This document shows, in pieces, positions 43,784-51,411 of a stretch of 64,000 nt of DNA. The notes under the pieces were generated by a model. It was not told the DNA's origin. It saw only the letters and a program-made list of their open reading frames with translations, and made no database searches. Made by a program: the position numbers and the translations under genes. Within the stretch, counting starts at the first letter, position 1; each line of letters begins with the position of its first letter. The stretch is from Dechloromonas sp. HYN0024 (GTDB lineage: Bacteria > Pseudomonadota > Gammaproteobacteria > Burkholderiales > Rhodocyclaceae): assembly GCF_003441615.1 (NCBI RefSeq), contig NZ_CP031842.1:2922001-2986000 (forward strand), given 5' to 3'.

Positions 43784-44845
43784 TCAGATGTTCTTGAACA
43801 AAGGGCTCTTCAATTGCTGCGAGGCATCGGCCGCGGAGAAGAACTTCTCCATGTAGATATCCCGTTCGAACAGGCGTCCCTGCATGAGCGTCGTGATGCA
43901 CGCCTCGATCATGGCCGGGGGCCCGCACAGATAAGCCTTGTGGCCACGGAAGTCATTGTCGAAGTGAGCTTTGGCCGCCTCATGGACGAAGCCTCGCGCA
44001 CCGTTCCAGTCAGACCCCTCCGGCTCACCCGACAAGGCCGGGACGTAACTGAAGTTGGCGTGCTTCTCGGCGAGAGCACGGAACTCGGCGTCGTAGTACA
44101 ACTCGTCGCGATTGCGCTGACCGTACACCAGGGTCATCGGCTTATCGAAGCCGTCGGCCAGCATGTCCTCGATCATCGACTTCGGGCTGGAGAGCCCCGA
44201 ACCACCCGCCATAAAAATCAGCGGCAGATTGGCTGACTTCTTGACGAAGAAGCGGCCATACGGCCCGGCCAGCTTGAGCTTTTCGCCCACTTCCAGCTTT
44301 TCGTGCAACCAGGTGGTGACCTGACCGCCCGGGACAATACGCACGTTAAGTTCGACGATGTCGCCACTTTGCGGCGAATTGGCCAGTGAAAACGCCCGGG
44401 ATTGCCCATCCAGCGACGGTATCTCAAGATTGATGTACTGCCCGGCCTGGAAATCCATGGTCCGATCCAGTTTCAGCCAGATACCCTTGATCGTCGGTGT
44501 CAGCGATTCGATGCGCACCACTTCACCCACGTAGTCCTGCACCGGGAGATTGCGCGAATCGGGGTCTTCCTCGATCTCCGCTTCAATCACCGTATCCGAC
44601 TCCAGCCGGCAGCAGCAGGCCAGGGTCTTGCCTTCTTCACGCTCGAAATCCATCAGCGCAAAGGTCGAGGCTTCGCCATGGTCGACTTCGCCGTCCACCA
44701 CCTGCACCTTGCAGGTGGCGCACAGGCCGTGACAACAGGCGTGGGGCAGATAGATGCCGGCGCGCAGGGCGGCATCGAGGATGGTTTGCCCATCCTCGAC
44801 TTCAATCGTCTGGCCAAGCGGTTCAATGGTCAGTTCGTAGCTCAT
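43784..44845 (-). CDS. dmpP: Phenol hydroxylase reductase P5
   Basis: 353 residues. The N-terminal 2Fe-2S domain has CCHGLCATCKVQ and a distal CCC region. FAD-binding RAFSLANSP and NAD-binding FMAGGSGLSSPKSMIEDML with a final YLCGPPAMIEACITTLM complete the reductase. It passes electrons from NADH to the diiron centre of DmpN. It is the only copy in the window and probably serves both oxygenases. Confidence 0.95.
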   Translation of the reverse strand: MSYELTIEPLGQTIEVEDGQTILDAALRAGIYLPHACCHGLCATCKVQVVDGEVDHGEASTFALMDFEREEGKTLACCCRLESDTVIEAEIEEDPDSRNLPVQDYVGEVVRIESLTPTIKGIWLKLDRTMDFQAGQYINLEIPSLDGQSRAFSLANSPQSGDIVELNVRIVPGGQVTTWLHEKLEVGEKLKLAGPYGRFFVKKSANLPLIFMAGGSGLSSPKSMIEDMLADGFDKPMTLVYGQRNRDELYYDAEFRALAEKHANFSYVPALSGEPEGSDWNGARGFVHEAAKAHFDNDFRGHKAYLCGPPAMIEACITTLMQGRLFERDIYMEKFFSAADASQQLKSPLFKNI

Positions 44846-44857
44846 GCCACCCTCGAA

Positions 44858-45214
44858 TCAGAAGTTAGTGCCGTTGCCGTTCAGGCCCGGGGTTTGCAAG
44901 CGCAATGCATCCTTATGCTTGATACCCTGCTCGGCGAGTGTCTTGTTCATATCCGGCTGGAAGGGTTGGCCAGACTTGAGCCAAACGACCTTGCTGAAGT
45001 CGATATTCGCCCAGTCGGCGTGGCGACTATAAGCAAAGGTCAGCGTGTTCTCGATCAGTTCGGAAAACTTGGTACTCGGCGGCACCACAAAAGCGAGGGG
45101 TGCAGCAAACAGGAAATGGTCATCCCAACCGACGTAAAGCAGCTGGTTGCCATGGAACTTGTCCTGGGTATCCGCAGCAGGATATTGATAATCGTAGAGG
45201 GCTTTGACAGCCAT
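44858..45214 (-). CDS. dmpO: Phenol hydroxylase P4 subunit (set 2)
   Basis: 118 residues: NQLLYVGWDDHFLFAAPLAFVVPPSTKFSELIENTL, FSKVVWLKSGQPFQPD and a final QTPGLNGNGTNF. A paralogue of the gene at 21806. Followed by dmpP after 12 bp and preceded by a stem-loop in the gap to dmpN. Confidence 0.93.
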   Translation of the reverse strand: MAVKALYDYQYPAADTQDKFHGNQLLYVGWDDHFLFAAPLAFVVPPSTKFSELIENTLTFAYSRHADWANIDFSKVVWLKSGQPFQPDMNKTLAEQGIKHKDALRLQTPGLNGNGTNF

Positions 45215-45235
45215 GTTCGTCTCCTAAATTTTTGT

Positions 45236-45259
45236 ACGGAGGGCGAAGCCGCCCTCCGT
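45236..45259. repeat. Inverted repeat between dmpN and dmpO (set 2)
   Basis: ACGGAGGGC, 6-nt loop, GCCCTCCGT: a perfect 9-bp stem with no T-run on the minus strand. A likely transcript-processing or stability element, absent from the 17-bp dmpN-dmpO gap of set 1. Confidence 0.5.
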
Positions 45260-45272
45260 TGGTATTGATCGA

Positions 45273-46829
45273 TCAGGTGTTCTGGACGGCCACGCCGCGC
45301 CAGGCAGCAAAGTTCGCCTGATCGCCGGAACCCTCGTAATCGCAGTTGTCCTTGCCGTTCTCGATGTGGCACCACTCGAGATACTTGAGTAAGGGATGGA
45401 AGCCTTCGGCCGTCGGATCGGTACCTTCCGGCCAGCAGTTGCCCATATAAACCTGATGCACCGGCAACCAGGCCTGGATGTACTTCTCCGGCTCGTCGTC
45501 AAAGATGTGCTTACAGCCATCCGAGCAGGTGTGGTACTTCTCACCCTTGTGCTCCGACTCGCGGTAGCAGATCTTGGTCGGGTCATCCGGCTCGGTAAAG
45601 AGCATCGGAATCTGACAAACCTGGCACAGCATGGGCAGGGTATTGGCGTAGAAACGCTCACCCTTGTCAGCCATTTCACGCAGCTTGTCGAAACGCGGAC
45701 GGTAGTACTTGTCAAACGTGGTCGGGTATTTTGCCGACAACCAGTCCATCTCATCGGCGCTCGGCAGCCAGGTATGCAGGCCCATGGCGTGCCCGTGGGT
45801 ACACAAGGTCAGCCACAGTTGGTGCGAGAGGTGCTCTTTGTCGACCGTGCATTGGGCAATGCAATCCGGCACCTTGATGCCGTACTTGGCGAGGTCGTTG
45901 AACAGCGCGCCGCCGTTCTGCTCGAAGTAGATTTCCCAGGCTTCCTTCCAGCTCATGACGCGCTTCGGCAGCATGTAATCCATCATCGTGGCGACCAGGC
46001 TCAACACACGGATGCCGCGCCAGGCCCACTTGTCGATCCACTTCTGGACGATGGGCAGGTTGTCCGGGTCCTGCTCGAGCATGAACTTGATGCACTCGAG
46101 GCCCAGCGTCATGTGACGGGCTTCGTCGGACTGGGCCGAGAAACCGAAGGTCACCGTCGCCATGTCACCGTTGTAGGCAGCGCCGGACATGAAGGGCACG
46201 AACAGCAGGTTGGTCAGGACGTATTCGAAGCTGAAGCCGATGGCGATCATCCACTCGAAGGGACCAGCGCTGAAGGCGTCGTCGAAGAAGGACTTGGGTA
46301 CGGAGAGGTACCAGACGCGTTCGATCTGATGCGATGCGCCGGCATGGAAGCCTTCGTAGAACTTGTTGTAGTTCGACATCGCATGAATCTGGGTCTGGGC
46401 GTGACGCACTTCGTCGATCGACTGCATCAGGCAGGCAACGCGCGGGCCGACGCCGGGGAAATTACGGCCGGCCGCAGCGAAACCGCGGTGGGCCATATAT
46501 TCGAGCGGCGAAATACCGGTCAGGAACAACTTGACGGCACTCAGGTAGCGCGCATCGGTGATGCCAAGGTGGCCGTTGTTCTGGGCAAAGGCGTCGAGCA
46601 CGGCGTACAGCTTGCGCTCCTTCTCGGCCTGGTATTTCCAGTAGGCGTCCATGGTCAGGCGGAAGGGGTCTTCCCACTTGTCCCAGTCGTGCACCTTGAT
46701 ACCCTCGAAGGTGGCTTGCGGGAATACCTTTTCTTTCGGCTGGTAGGTCGTTTCCCAATCCAGGCCACGGGTCATGTGGGCGTATTTTTCCTTGAGGCCC
46801 AGTTTCTTCTTGCTGGCTTTCATATCCAT
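45273..46829 (-). CDS. dmpN: Phenol hydroxylase large (diiron) subunit P3 (set 2)
   Basis: 518 residues. ExxH diiron motifs SIDEVRHAQTQIHA and QSDEARHMTLGLECI; C-terminal CQVCQIPMLFTEPDDP and a YHS-like YHTCSDGCKHIFDDEPEKYIQAW. It is 12 residues longer than the set-1 copy, with differences at the C-terminal region. The 90 bases at 46044-46133 are identical to set 1. Confidence 0.96.
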   Translation of the reverse strand: MDMKASKKKLGLKEKYAHMTRGLDWETTYQPKEKVFPQATFEGIKVHDWDKWEDPFRLTMDAYWKYQAEKERKLYAVLDAFAQNNGHLGITDARYLSAVKLFLTGISPLEYMAHRGFAAAGRNFPGVGPRVACLMQSIDEVRHAQTQIHAMSNYNKFYEGFHAGASHQIERVWYLSVPKSFFDDAFSAGPFEWMIAIGFSFEYVLTNLLFVPFMSGAAYNGDMATVTFGFSAQSDEARHMTLGLECIKFMLEQDPDNLPIVQKWIDKWAWRGIRVLSLVATMMDYMLPKRVMSWKEAWEIYFEQNGGALFNDLAKYGIKVPDCIAQCTVDKEHLSHQLWLTLCTHGHAMGLHTWLPSADEMDWLSAKYPTTFDKYYRPRFDKLREMADKGERFYANTLPMLCQVCQIPMLFTEPDDPTKICYRESEHKGEKYHTCSDGCKHIFDDEPEKYIQAWLPVHQVYMGNCWPEGTDPTAEGFHPLLKYLEWCHIENGKDNCDYEGSGDQANFAAWRGVAVQNT

Positions 46830-46842
46830 GTCGGTTTACTCC

Positions 46843-47112
46843 TCAATTCTTCCAGGACAGGGTGAAGGTATCGTCGTCTTCATCCAGATGGCCGGAAATG
46901 GTGATCAGGTTGATCTGCAGTTCCTGCAGGTCGAAATCGCGGCCAATGAGCTCCTCGATCGATTCGCGCTTGATGACCAGGGTGCCTTCGGCGTTGATCT
47001 TGACCATGGCGGGCTGCTCTTCGAGGCTGGCGTGCTGATTGTCAGCAAGGATGGCTTCAACGATAGGACGCGTGTCTTCGTTGGTTTGAAAGGCGATAAA
47101 AACGGTAGACAT
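46843..47112 (-). CDS. dmpM: Phenol hydroxylase regulatory subunit P2 (set 2)
   Basis: 89 residues: STVFIAFQTNEDTRPIVEAILADN, PAMVKINAEGTLVIKRESIEELIG and LQELQINLITISGHLDEDDDTFTLSW. Same length as the set-1 effector protein but with many substitutions. Confidence 0.95.
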   Translation of the reverse strand: MSTVFIAFQTNEDTRPIVEAILADNQHASLEEQPAMVKINAEGTLVIKRESIEELIGRDFDLQELQINLITISGHLDEDDDTFTLSWKN

Positions 47113-47120
47113 GACAGCTC

Positions 47121-48110
47121 CTAGACAGCCAGGCCGAGCTTGGCGCAGCGGGCATTGAATTCGGTGACGACATCTTCGAGAACACCGACCGCCTTGTCGC
47201 CCAGGGCGCGATTGGCTAGCGGCGTCAGGGCTTCGAGCGTGGCGGCGCGGTACTGCTTCACCCAGTCGCTGAGGACAGCCTTGTTCTCCGGCGATTCGGC
47301 GGCGGCAACCTTGATCTGGGCATCAACCCACTTGGCGGTTTCGCCCGCCCATTCGCTCATGAAGCGGGTCATCATCGAGATGGCCGTGCCACCGTTGGCC
47401 GAGAATTCGCTGTCGAGGTGATCGTAGAACAGCGGGTAGGAAAGACCTTCAAGCACCAGGTTCTGGGCCACAAAAATCTCGAACCAGTCCTCAAGCACCA
47501 GCAGGTTTTCGACATGGCGACGCATCGGCTGCCACAGGGCGCCGTTCATCCAGGCATCCTTGGCCGTGTCGAGCGCTTCCGGACCGTCGAGCACGAGGCC
47601 GATGCGGGTCAGGTACTGGGCGACGCCGAGGTGATCCATGGAGTGGTACAGGCAGGCCTGGGTGATCACGGTACCGTAGCCGTAGGCGGACATGTAGGCG
47701 TTGCCCATGTTGCCACCCCATTCGGCATGGCGCATCGGCACCAGAATGTCGAGGGCGATCTGCTTCTGCTCGGCCGGAATCAGCTCGGCCAGGCCGCGAT
47801 CCTCAACCATCTCGAAGATTGATTCAGCGGCATCCTGCTGCCGGGCGCGGGCGATGGTGTAGGAACCGTAGTAGTACTGGCGCGGATCCTTCAGCAAATA
47901 CCAGTCCTTCATCTGGACCTTGGTGCGCTTCTTGTCGAACAGAACCTTGTCTGCGTCCCATGCCGGACGATAGTGGAAGATGCTTTCCTGCTGGATGTTG
48001 TAGCTGCCTTCCTGATAGCGGCTGGCCGGCTTGTCACCGAAGCGCTCCACCAGGTGGTCGAAGGTATTGCGCAGTGGCTTGATCGCCACCGTACGCAGAT
48101 CGATCTGCAT
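47121..48110 (-). CDS. dmpL: Phenol hydroxylase P1 subunit (set 2)
   Basis: 329 residues: QIDLRTVAIKPLRNTFDHLVERFGDKPASRYQEGSYNIQ, LKDPRQYYYGSYTIARARQQDAAE and YGYGTVITQACLYHSMDHLGVAQYLTRI. It follows dmpK after 37 bp. Confidence 0.95.
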   Translation of the reverse strand: MQIDLRTVAIKPLRNTFDHLVERFGDKPASRYQEGSYNIQQESIFHYRPAWDADKVLFDKKRTKVQMKDWYLLKDPRQYYYGSYTIARARQQDAAESIFEMVEDRGLAELIPAEQKQIALDILVPMRHAEWGGNMGNAYMSAYGYGTVITQACLYHSMDHLGVAQYLTRIGLVLDGPEALDTAKDAWMNGALWQPMRRHVENLLVLEDWFEIFVAQNLVLEGLSYPLFYDHLDSEFSANGGTAISMMTRFMSEWAGETAKWVDAQIKVAAAESPENKAVLSDWVKQYRAATLEALTPLANRALGDKAVGVLEDVVTEFNARCAKLGLAV

Positions 48111-48147
48111 GTAATGTCTCCTCTTATTGTTCCCGTTACCGGGATGT

Positions 48148-48423
48148 TCAAACAGCGTCTGAAATATCCCGCCGCGAAATAGCGTTCAGGCGCGACGCCC
48201 AGTCACCCGAATCGGGCTCCATGGGATCAAGAACGATGACTTCGTTGGTCAGGCAAAACTCGTGGAAAGCCGCTTCGGGAAGCATCAGTTCGACAGCCAG
48301 CTCCGGATCACCAATCGCGAACTCGAACTCGATGAAGCCATCCGAGCGCTGACGGCATACACGGACGTAGCGCCTGATGGCGCCGAGGTTCGTGGCTGAC
48401 CGATTTGTTTCCTGTTGAACCAT
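48148..48423 (-). CDS. dmpK: Phenol hydroxylase assembly protein P0
   Basis: 91 residues: RRYVRVCRQRSDGFIEFEFAIGDPELAVELMLPEAAFHEFCLTNEV, the DmpK/PhK signature. It is needed for iron insertion into, or maturation of, the oxygenase rather than for turnover. First gene of the sigma-54 operon, GGAGGAG upstream of the ATG. Set 1 has no counterpart. Confidence 0.93.
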   Translation of the reverse strand: MVQQETNRSATNLGAIRRYVRVCRQRSDGFIEFEFAIGDPELAVELMLPEAAFHEFCLTNEVIVLDPMEPDSGDWASRLNAISRRDISDAV

Positions 48424-48477
48424 GCTGAGCTCCTCCTGATAACGACCCCGCAGGTACGGCGTCGAGGAGAACCCTTA

Positions 48478-48493
48478 ATCAAGTAACGTGCCA
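48478..48493 (-). promoter_or_regulatory. Sigma-54 promoter of dmpKLMNOPQ
   Basis: On the minus strand TGGCACGTTACTTGAT: -24 GG and -12 element in correct spacing (TGGCACG-N4-TTG), the only deviation being TTGA for TTGC. Transcription should start near 48466, giving a leader of about 43 nt before dmpK. Confidence 0.85.
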
Positions 48494-48565
48494 GAACATC
48501 AAGTCACTGTTTAAATTGAATTTAATCCAAAACAAGGAATCCACGATCAGGCAATAACTTATGAT

Positions 48566-48596
48566 TTGATTAATCGGTTACCCATTAGTTAATCAA
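48566..48596. promoter_or_regulatory. Candidate DmpR upstream activating site
   Basis: TTGATTAA-N15-TTAATCAA, an inverted repeat centred about 115 bp upstream of the predicted dmpK start of transcription, the right zone for DmpR/XylR-type enhancers. Further TTGAT-like repeats flank it (48590-48607). The remainder of the 387-bp gap 48424-48810 shows no gene. Confidence 0.6.
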
Positions 48597-48810
48597 TTCA
48601 TCAATTCACAACCAGGGCACTTTTGAACGCAGACCCAATGTTGCCGGCGGGATCAAGGCCACCACAAAATCCGCCCAACGAATATAAAATCTCGATATTT
48701 TTCGGCCGATCTAAACCTTTTAGCAATCCGCTCAGCCACCAGCGGCAGTAGAATCGTTGCCTGCACATCCCGGTAATGCGCAACATCCGGGCAGAAGACA
48801 AAGAGACAAC

Positions 48811-50484
48811 ATGACGACTATTCAGTACCCAGCCTCGAATGACTTGCGTGAGCTGGTTCGCTTTTCCGAAAAAGACGGGACGATCTGGCTTGCCGACAAC
48901 CGCATGGTGTTGATGCACACCTCGGCCCTCGGCGCCCTGCGCAAGGAGCTGATTGGTTCTGTCGGCAAGGAACACACCCGTCGCGTCCTGACCCGCATGG
49001 GCTATGCATCCGGCGTCCGCGACGCCGAACTGGCCAAGCGCATTCGTGGCAGCAAGTCGATGATGGACGCGTTTTTTACCGGCCCCCAACTACACATGCT
49101 TGAAGGCATCGTTCGCGTCAGCCCGGTAAACCTTGAAATCGACTTCAATACCGGCAAATTCTCCGGCGAATTTCTCTGGGAAAACTCCTGGGAGCAGGAA
49201 GTCCACATGCGCGAGTTTGGTCAGTCGGATGACCCCGTCTGCTGGACCCAGATCGGCTATGCCTCGGGCTATACCTCGGCCTTCATGGGCCGTTTCATTC
49301 TCTTCAAGGAGGTGGAGTGCGTCGCCTGCGGCCACAATAGCTGTCGCATCTTCGGCAAGCCGCTCGAAGAGTGGGAGGATGCCGCCGAGCACGCCAGTTA
49401 TTTCGAATCCGATTCGATGCTCACCCACCTGCTGGAGCTGCGCAATCAGGTCGATTACCTGCGCACGACCATCTCGCAGCAAACAGCGTCGCCGAGTCTG
49501 GTCGGCAACTCGACCGGCTTCCGCCATGCCTACGATCTCGTCCAGCGCGCTGCAGGCACGCATGTTTCGGTACTGCTTCTCGGTGAAACCGGCGTCGGCA
49601 AGGAGCGTTTCGCGCGCACCCTGCATCAATTGAGCCAGCGCAAGCAGGGGCCTTTCGTCGCCATCAACTGCGCGGCGCTGCCCAACGACCTCATCGAATC
49701 CGAACTGTTTGGCGTTGAAAAAGGTGCCTTCACCGGCGCCCAGACTTCGCGCATTGGCAAGTTCGAAAGGGCCGACGGCGGTACCATTTTCCTCGATGAA
49801 ATTGGCGAACTGCCACTTGCCGCGCAAGCCAAGCTCCTGCGCGTCCTGCAGGAAGGCGAGATCGAGCGACTGGGCGACGACCACGTGCGCAAGATCAATG
49901 TGCGAATCGTGGCGGCAACCAACGTCGATCTGCAGAGTGCCGTAAAGGAAGGCCGCTTCCGCTCCGACCTCTACTACCGTCTGAACGTCTATCCGATCCA
50001 GATCCCGGCGCTGCGCGAACGGGTTGCCGACATCCCCCTGCTCGTTAATTCGATGCTCGCCCGCTTCTGTACGCTCTACGAAAAGAAACTGCTTGGCGTC
50101 AGCGACAAGACGCTGCAGGCGATCAAGCGCTACCAGTGGCCGGGCAATATCCGGGAGCTCGAAAACATGATCGAGCGCGGCGTCATCCTCGCCCCGCAAG
50201 GCGGCTGGATTGACCTCGAGCACCTGTTCACACACGTCGGCGAGTCCGCCAACTGGGAATGCCAGATTTCACCGACCGGCAACCTTGAAAACAAGCCCGA
50301 GCCCTGCCGCACAGCCGCCCTGCTCGAAACCATCCTGGGCAGCGGCATTCCTTTAGAGGACCTGGAAGCCCGCCTGCTGGACGAAGCCGTCCGCCGTGCC
50401 GATGGCAATCTGGCCAGCGCCGCCCGCATTCTCGGCATTACCCGCCCTCAGTTGCAATACCGGCTGAAGCGCAACACACCATGA
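48811..50484 (+). CDS. dmpR: DmpR/XylR-family sigma-54-dependent activator
   Basis: 557 residues from the ATG at 48811. The N-terminal effector domain (XylR_N plus V4R, about residues 1-210, with CVACGHNSCRIFGKPLEEW) binds phenols in this family. The AAA+ domain has GETGVGKE (Walker A), GAFTGAQ (the sigma-54 contact loop) and GGTIFLDEIGELPL (Walker B). A FIS-type HTH (NLASAARILGITRPQLQYRLKR) ends the protein. Divergent from dmpK and followed by an overlapping small membrane-protein gene. Confidence 0.95.
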   Translation: MTTIQYPASNDLRELVRFSEKDGTIWLADNRMVLMHTSALGALRKELIGSVGKEHTRRVLTRMGYASGVRDAELAKRIRGSKSMMDAFFTGPQLHMLEGIVRVSPVNLEIDFNTGKFSGEFLWENSWEQEVHMREFGQSDDPVCWTQIGYASGYTSAFMGRFILFKEVECVACGHNSCRIFGKPLEEWEDAAEHASYFESDSMLTHLLELRNQVDYLRTTISQQTASPSLVGNSTGFRHAYDLVQRAAGTHVSVLLLGETGVGKERFARTLHQLSQRKQGPFVAINCAALPNDLIESELFGVEKGAFTGAQTSRIGKFERADGGTIFLDEIGELPLAAQAKLLRVLQEGEIERLGDDHVRKINVRIVAATNVDLQSAVKEGRFRSDLYYRLNVYPIQIPALRERVADIPLLVNSMLARFCTLYEKKLLGVSDKTLQAIKRYQWPGNIRELENMIERGVILAPQGGWIDLEHLFTHVGESANWECQISPTGNLENKPEPCRTAALLETILGSGIPLEDLEARLLDEAVRRADGNLASAARILGITRPQLQYRLKRNTP

Positions 50485-51020
50485 CTGAAACCGTACTTCG
50501 CGTTGTCCGGCGCAAGGCCAAGCCGGGCTGCGAAGAAGCCTACGAGGCGCTGATCCGCGCCATGTTCGCCGACGCCAGCCAGTTTCCCGGCTACCTGTCG
50601 GCACAACTGGTGCCGCCCGAAGCACCCGGCGACGAATACCAGATACTTCAACGCTTTGCGACAGAAGATGATCTGGCCCGCTGGAATGCGTCATCACAGC
50701 GCACCCTCTGGCAAGAAAGATTGCGCGCCGTCGCCGAAGGCGATCCCGAGTACCGCCTGCTCACCGGCCTTGATGCCTGGTTTGCCCCCACCGTCATTCC
50801 AGCCAACAGCCCACCCCCCAAGTGGAAAATGACCGTAGTCAGCTGGCTCGGCATCTTCCCGACAGTCTCGCTACTGCTCTGGCTGATCACTCCCCTCCTC
50901 GCCAGCTGGCCCTTCCTGATACGGACTGCCGTCTTTACGGCACTGGTCGCCTTGGCGATGTCGTACCTCGTGATGCCCAGGCTGTCGCGCTGGATGTCGT
51001 GGTGGCTCATTAAAAAGTAG
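50481..51020 (+). CDS. Antibiotic-biosynthesis-monooxygenase-like (ABM) domain with two C-terminal membrane spans
   Basis: 179 residues, overlapping dmpR by 4 bp (ATGA), so co-translated with it. The N-terminal ferredoxin-like ABM domain (VLRVVRRKAKPGCEEAYEALIRAMFADASQFPGYLSAQLV, YQILQRFATEDDLARWNAS) is followed by a linker and two spans (WLGIFPTVSLLLWLITPLLAS and FLIRTAVFTALVALAMSYLV). Such ABM-plus-membrane proteins are widespread but uncharacterised. A role in handling quinones or sensing at the membrane, linked to DmpR, is speculative. Confidence 0.83.
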   Translation: MTETVLRVVRRKAKPGCEEAYEALIRAMFADASQFPGYLSAQLVPPEAPGDEYQILQRFATEDDLARWNASSQRTLWQERLRAVAEGDPEYRLLTGLDAWFAPTVIPANSPPPKWKMTVVSWLGIFPTVSLLLWLITPLLASWPFLIRTAVFTALVALAMSYLVMPRLSRWMSWWLIKK

Positions 51021-51194
51021 CGCCGCGGCAAGCCCAAGGCCCCCTCGCCTTGGACGACAAAAATGGGCAATTTCTCTTCTGGCAGTTCACCTGACGCCCA
51101 TATTTTGGCGAATGGTCCGCACCCAGCGCACCCGCAATATTTATCGATTTTTTCCTACAATCTCGACATTTAAGTTGACGTCCGGACTGATTAT

Positions 51195-51248
51195 TTGATC
51201 AACTTGCGCCCCATGAATTCACCATTTGGCAATTGATTTAACATTCAA
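51195..51248. promoter_or_regulatory. Candidate enhancer sites upstream of the IOR gene
   Basis: TTGATCAA (51195-51202) and TTGATTTAACATTCAA (51233-51248) resemble half-sites seen upstream of dmpK. They lie about 75-130 bp upstream of the predicted sigma-54 start site. Weakly specific sequences, so binding by DmpR is only a suggestion. The rest of the 391-bp gap 51021-51411 shows no gene; a small hairpin (51034-51053) follows the ABM gene. Confidence 0.4.
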
Positions 51249-51297
51249 AAATCGTCGCCAACATGAATTCATACCAATAATCAATGGGTTGAATCAT

Positions 51298-51313
51298 TGG
51301 CACATTCCTTGTT
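51298..51313 (+). promoter_or_regulatory. Sigma-54 promoter of the IOR gene
   Basis: TGGCACATTCCTTGTT: invariant GG of -24 and TTG of -12 at exact spacing (TGGCAC-N5-TTG). It lies about 100 bp before the IOR start with a leader of about 88 nt. Confidence 0.72.
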
Positions 51314-51411
51314 AATGAATTTCCCGGATCAAGCTGTTCCAGCTTGGTGATCGGTGCAGGCCATTTCACCTGCGAGCAAAGAGCGACAAATAAAAACGGA
51401 GACACGCGGGC

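Noticed and set aside
21487-50484. Composite transposon carrying the phenol genes
   Set aside because: No transposase, insertion-sequence ends or long flanking repeats were found, and base composition looks uniform with the housekeeping flanks.
51195-51202. TTGATCAA as an FNR box
   Set aside because: FNR needs TTGAT-N4-ATCAA; here the arms abut. DmpR-like half-site is a better, though still weak, reading.
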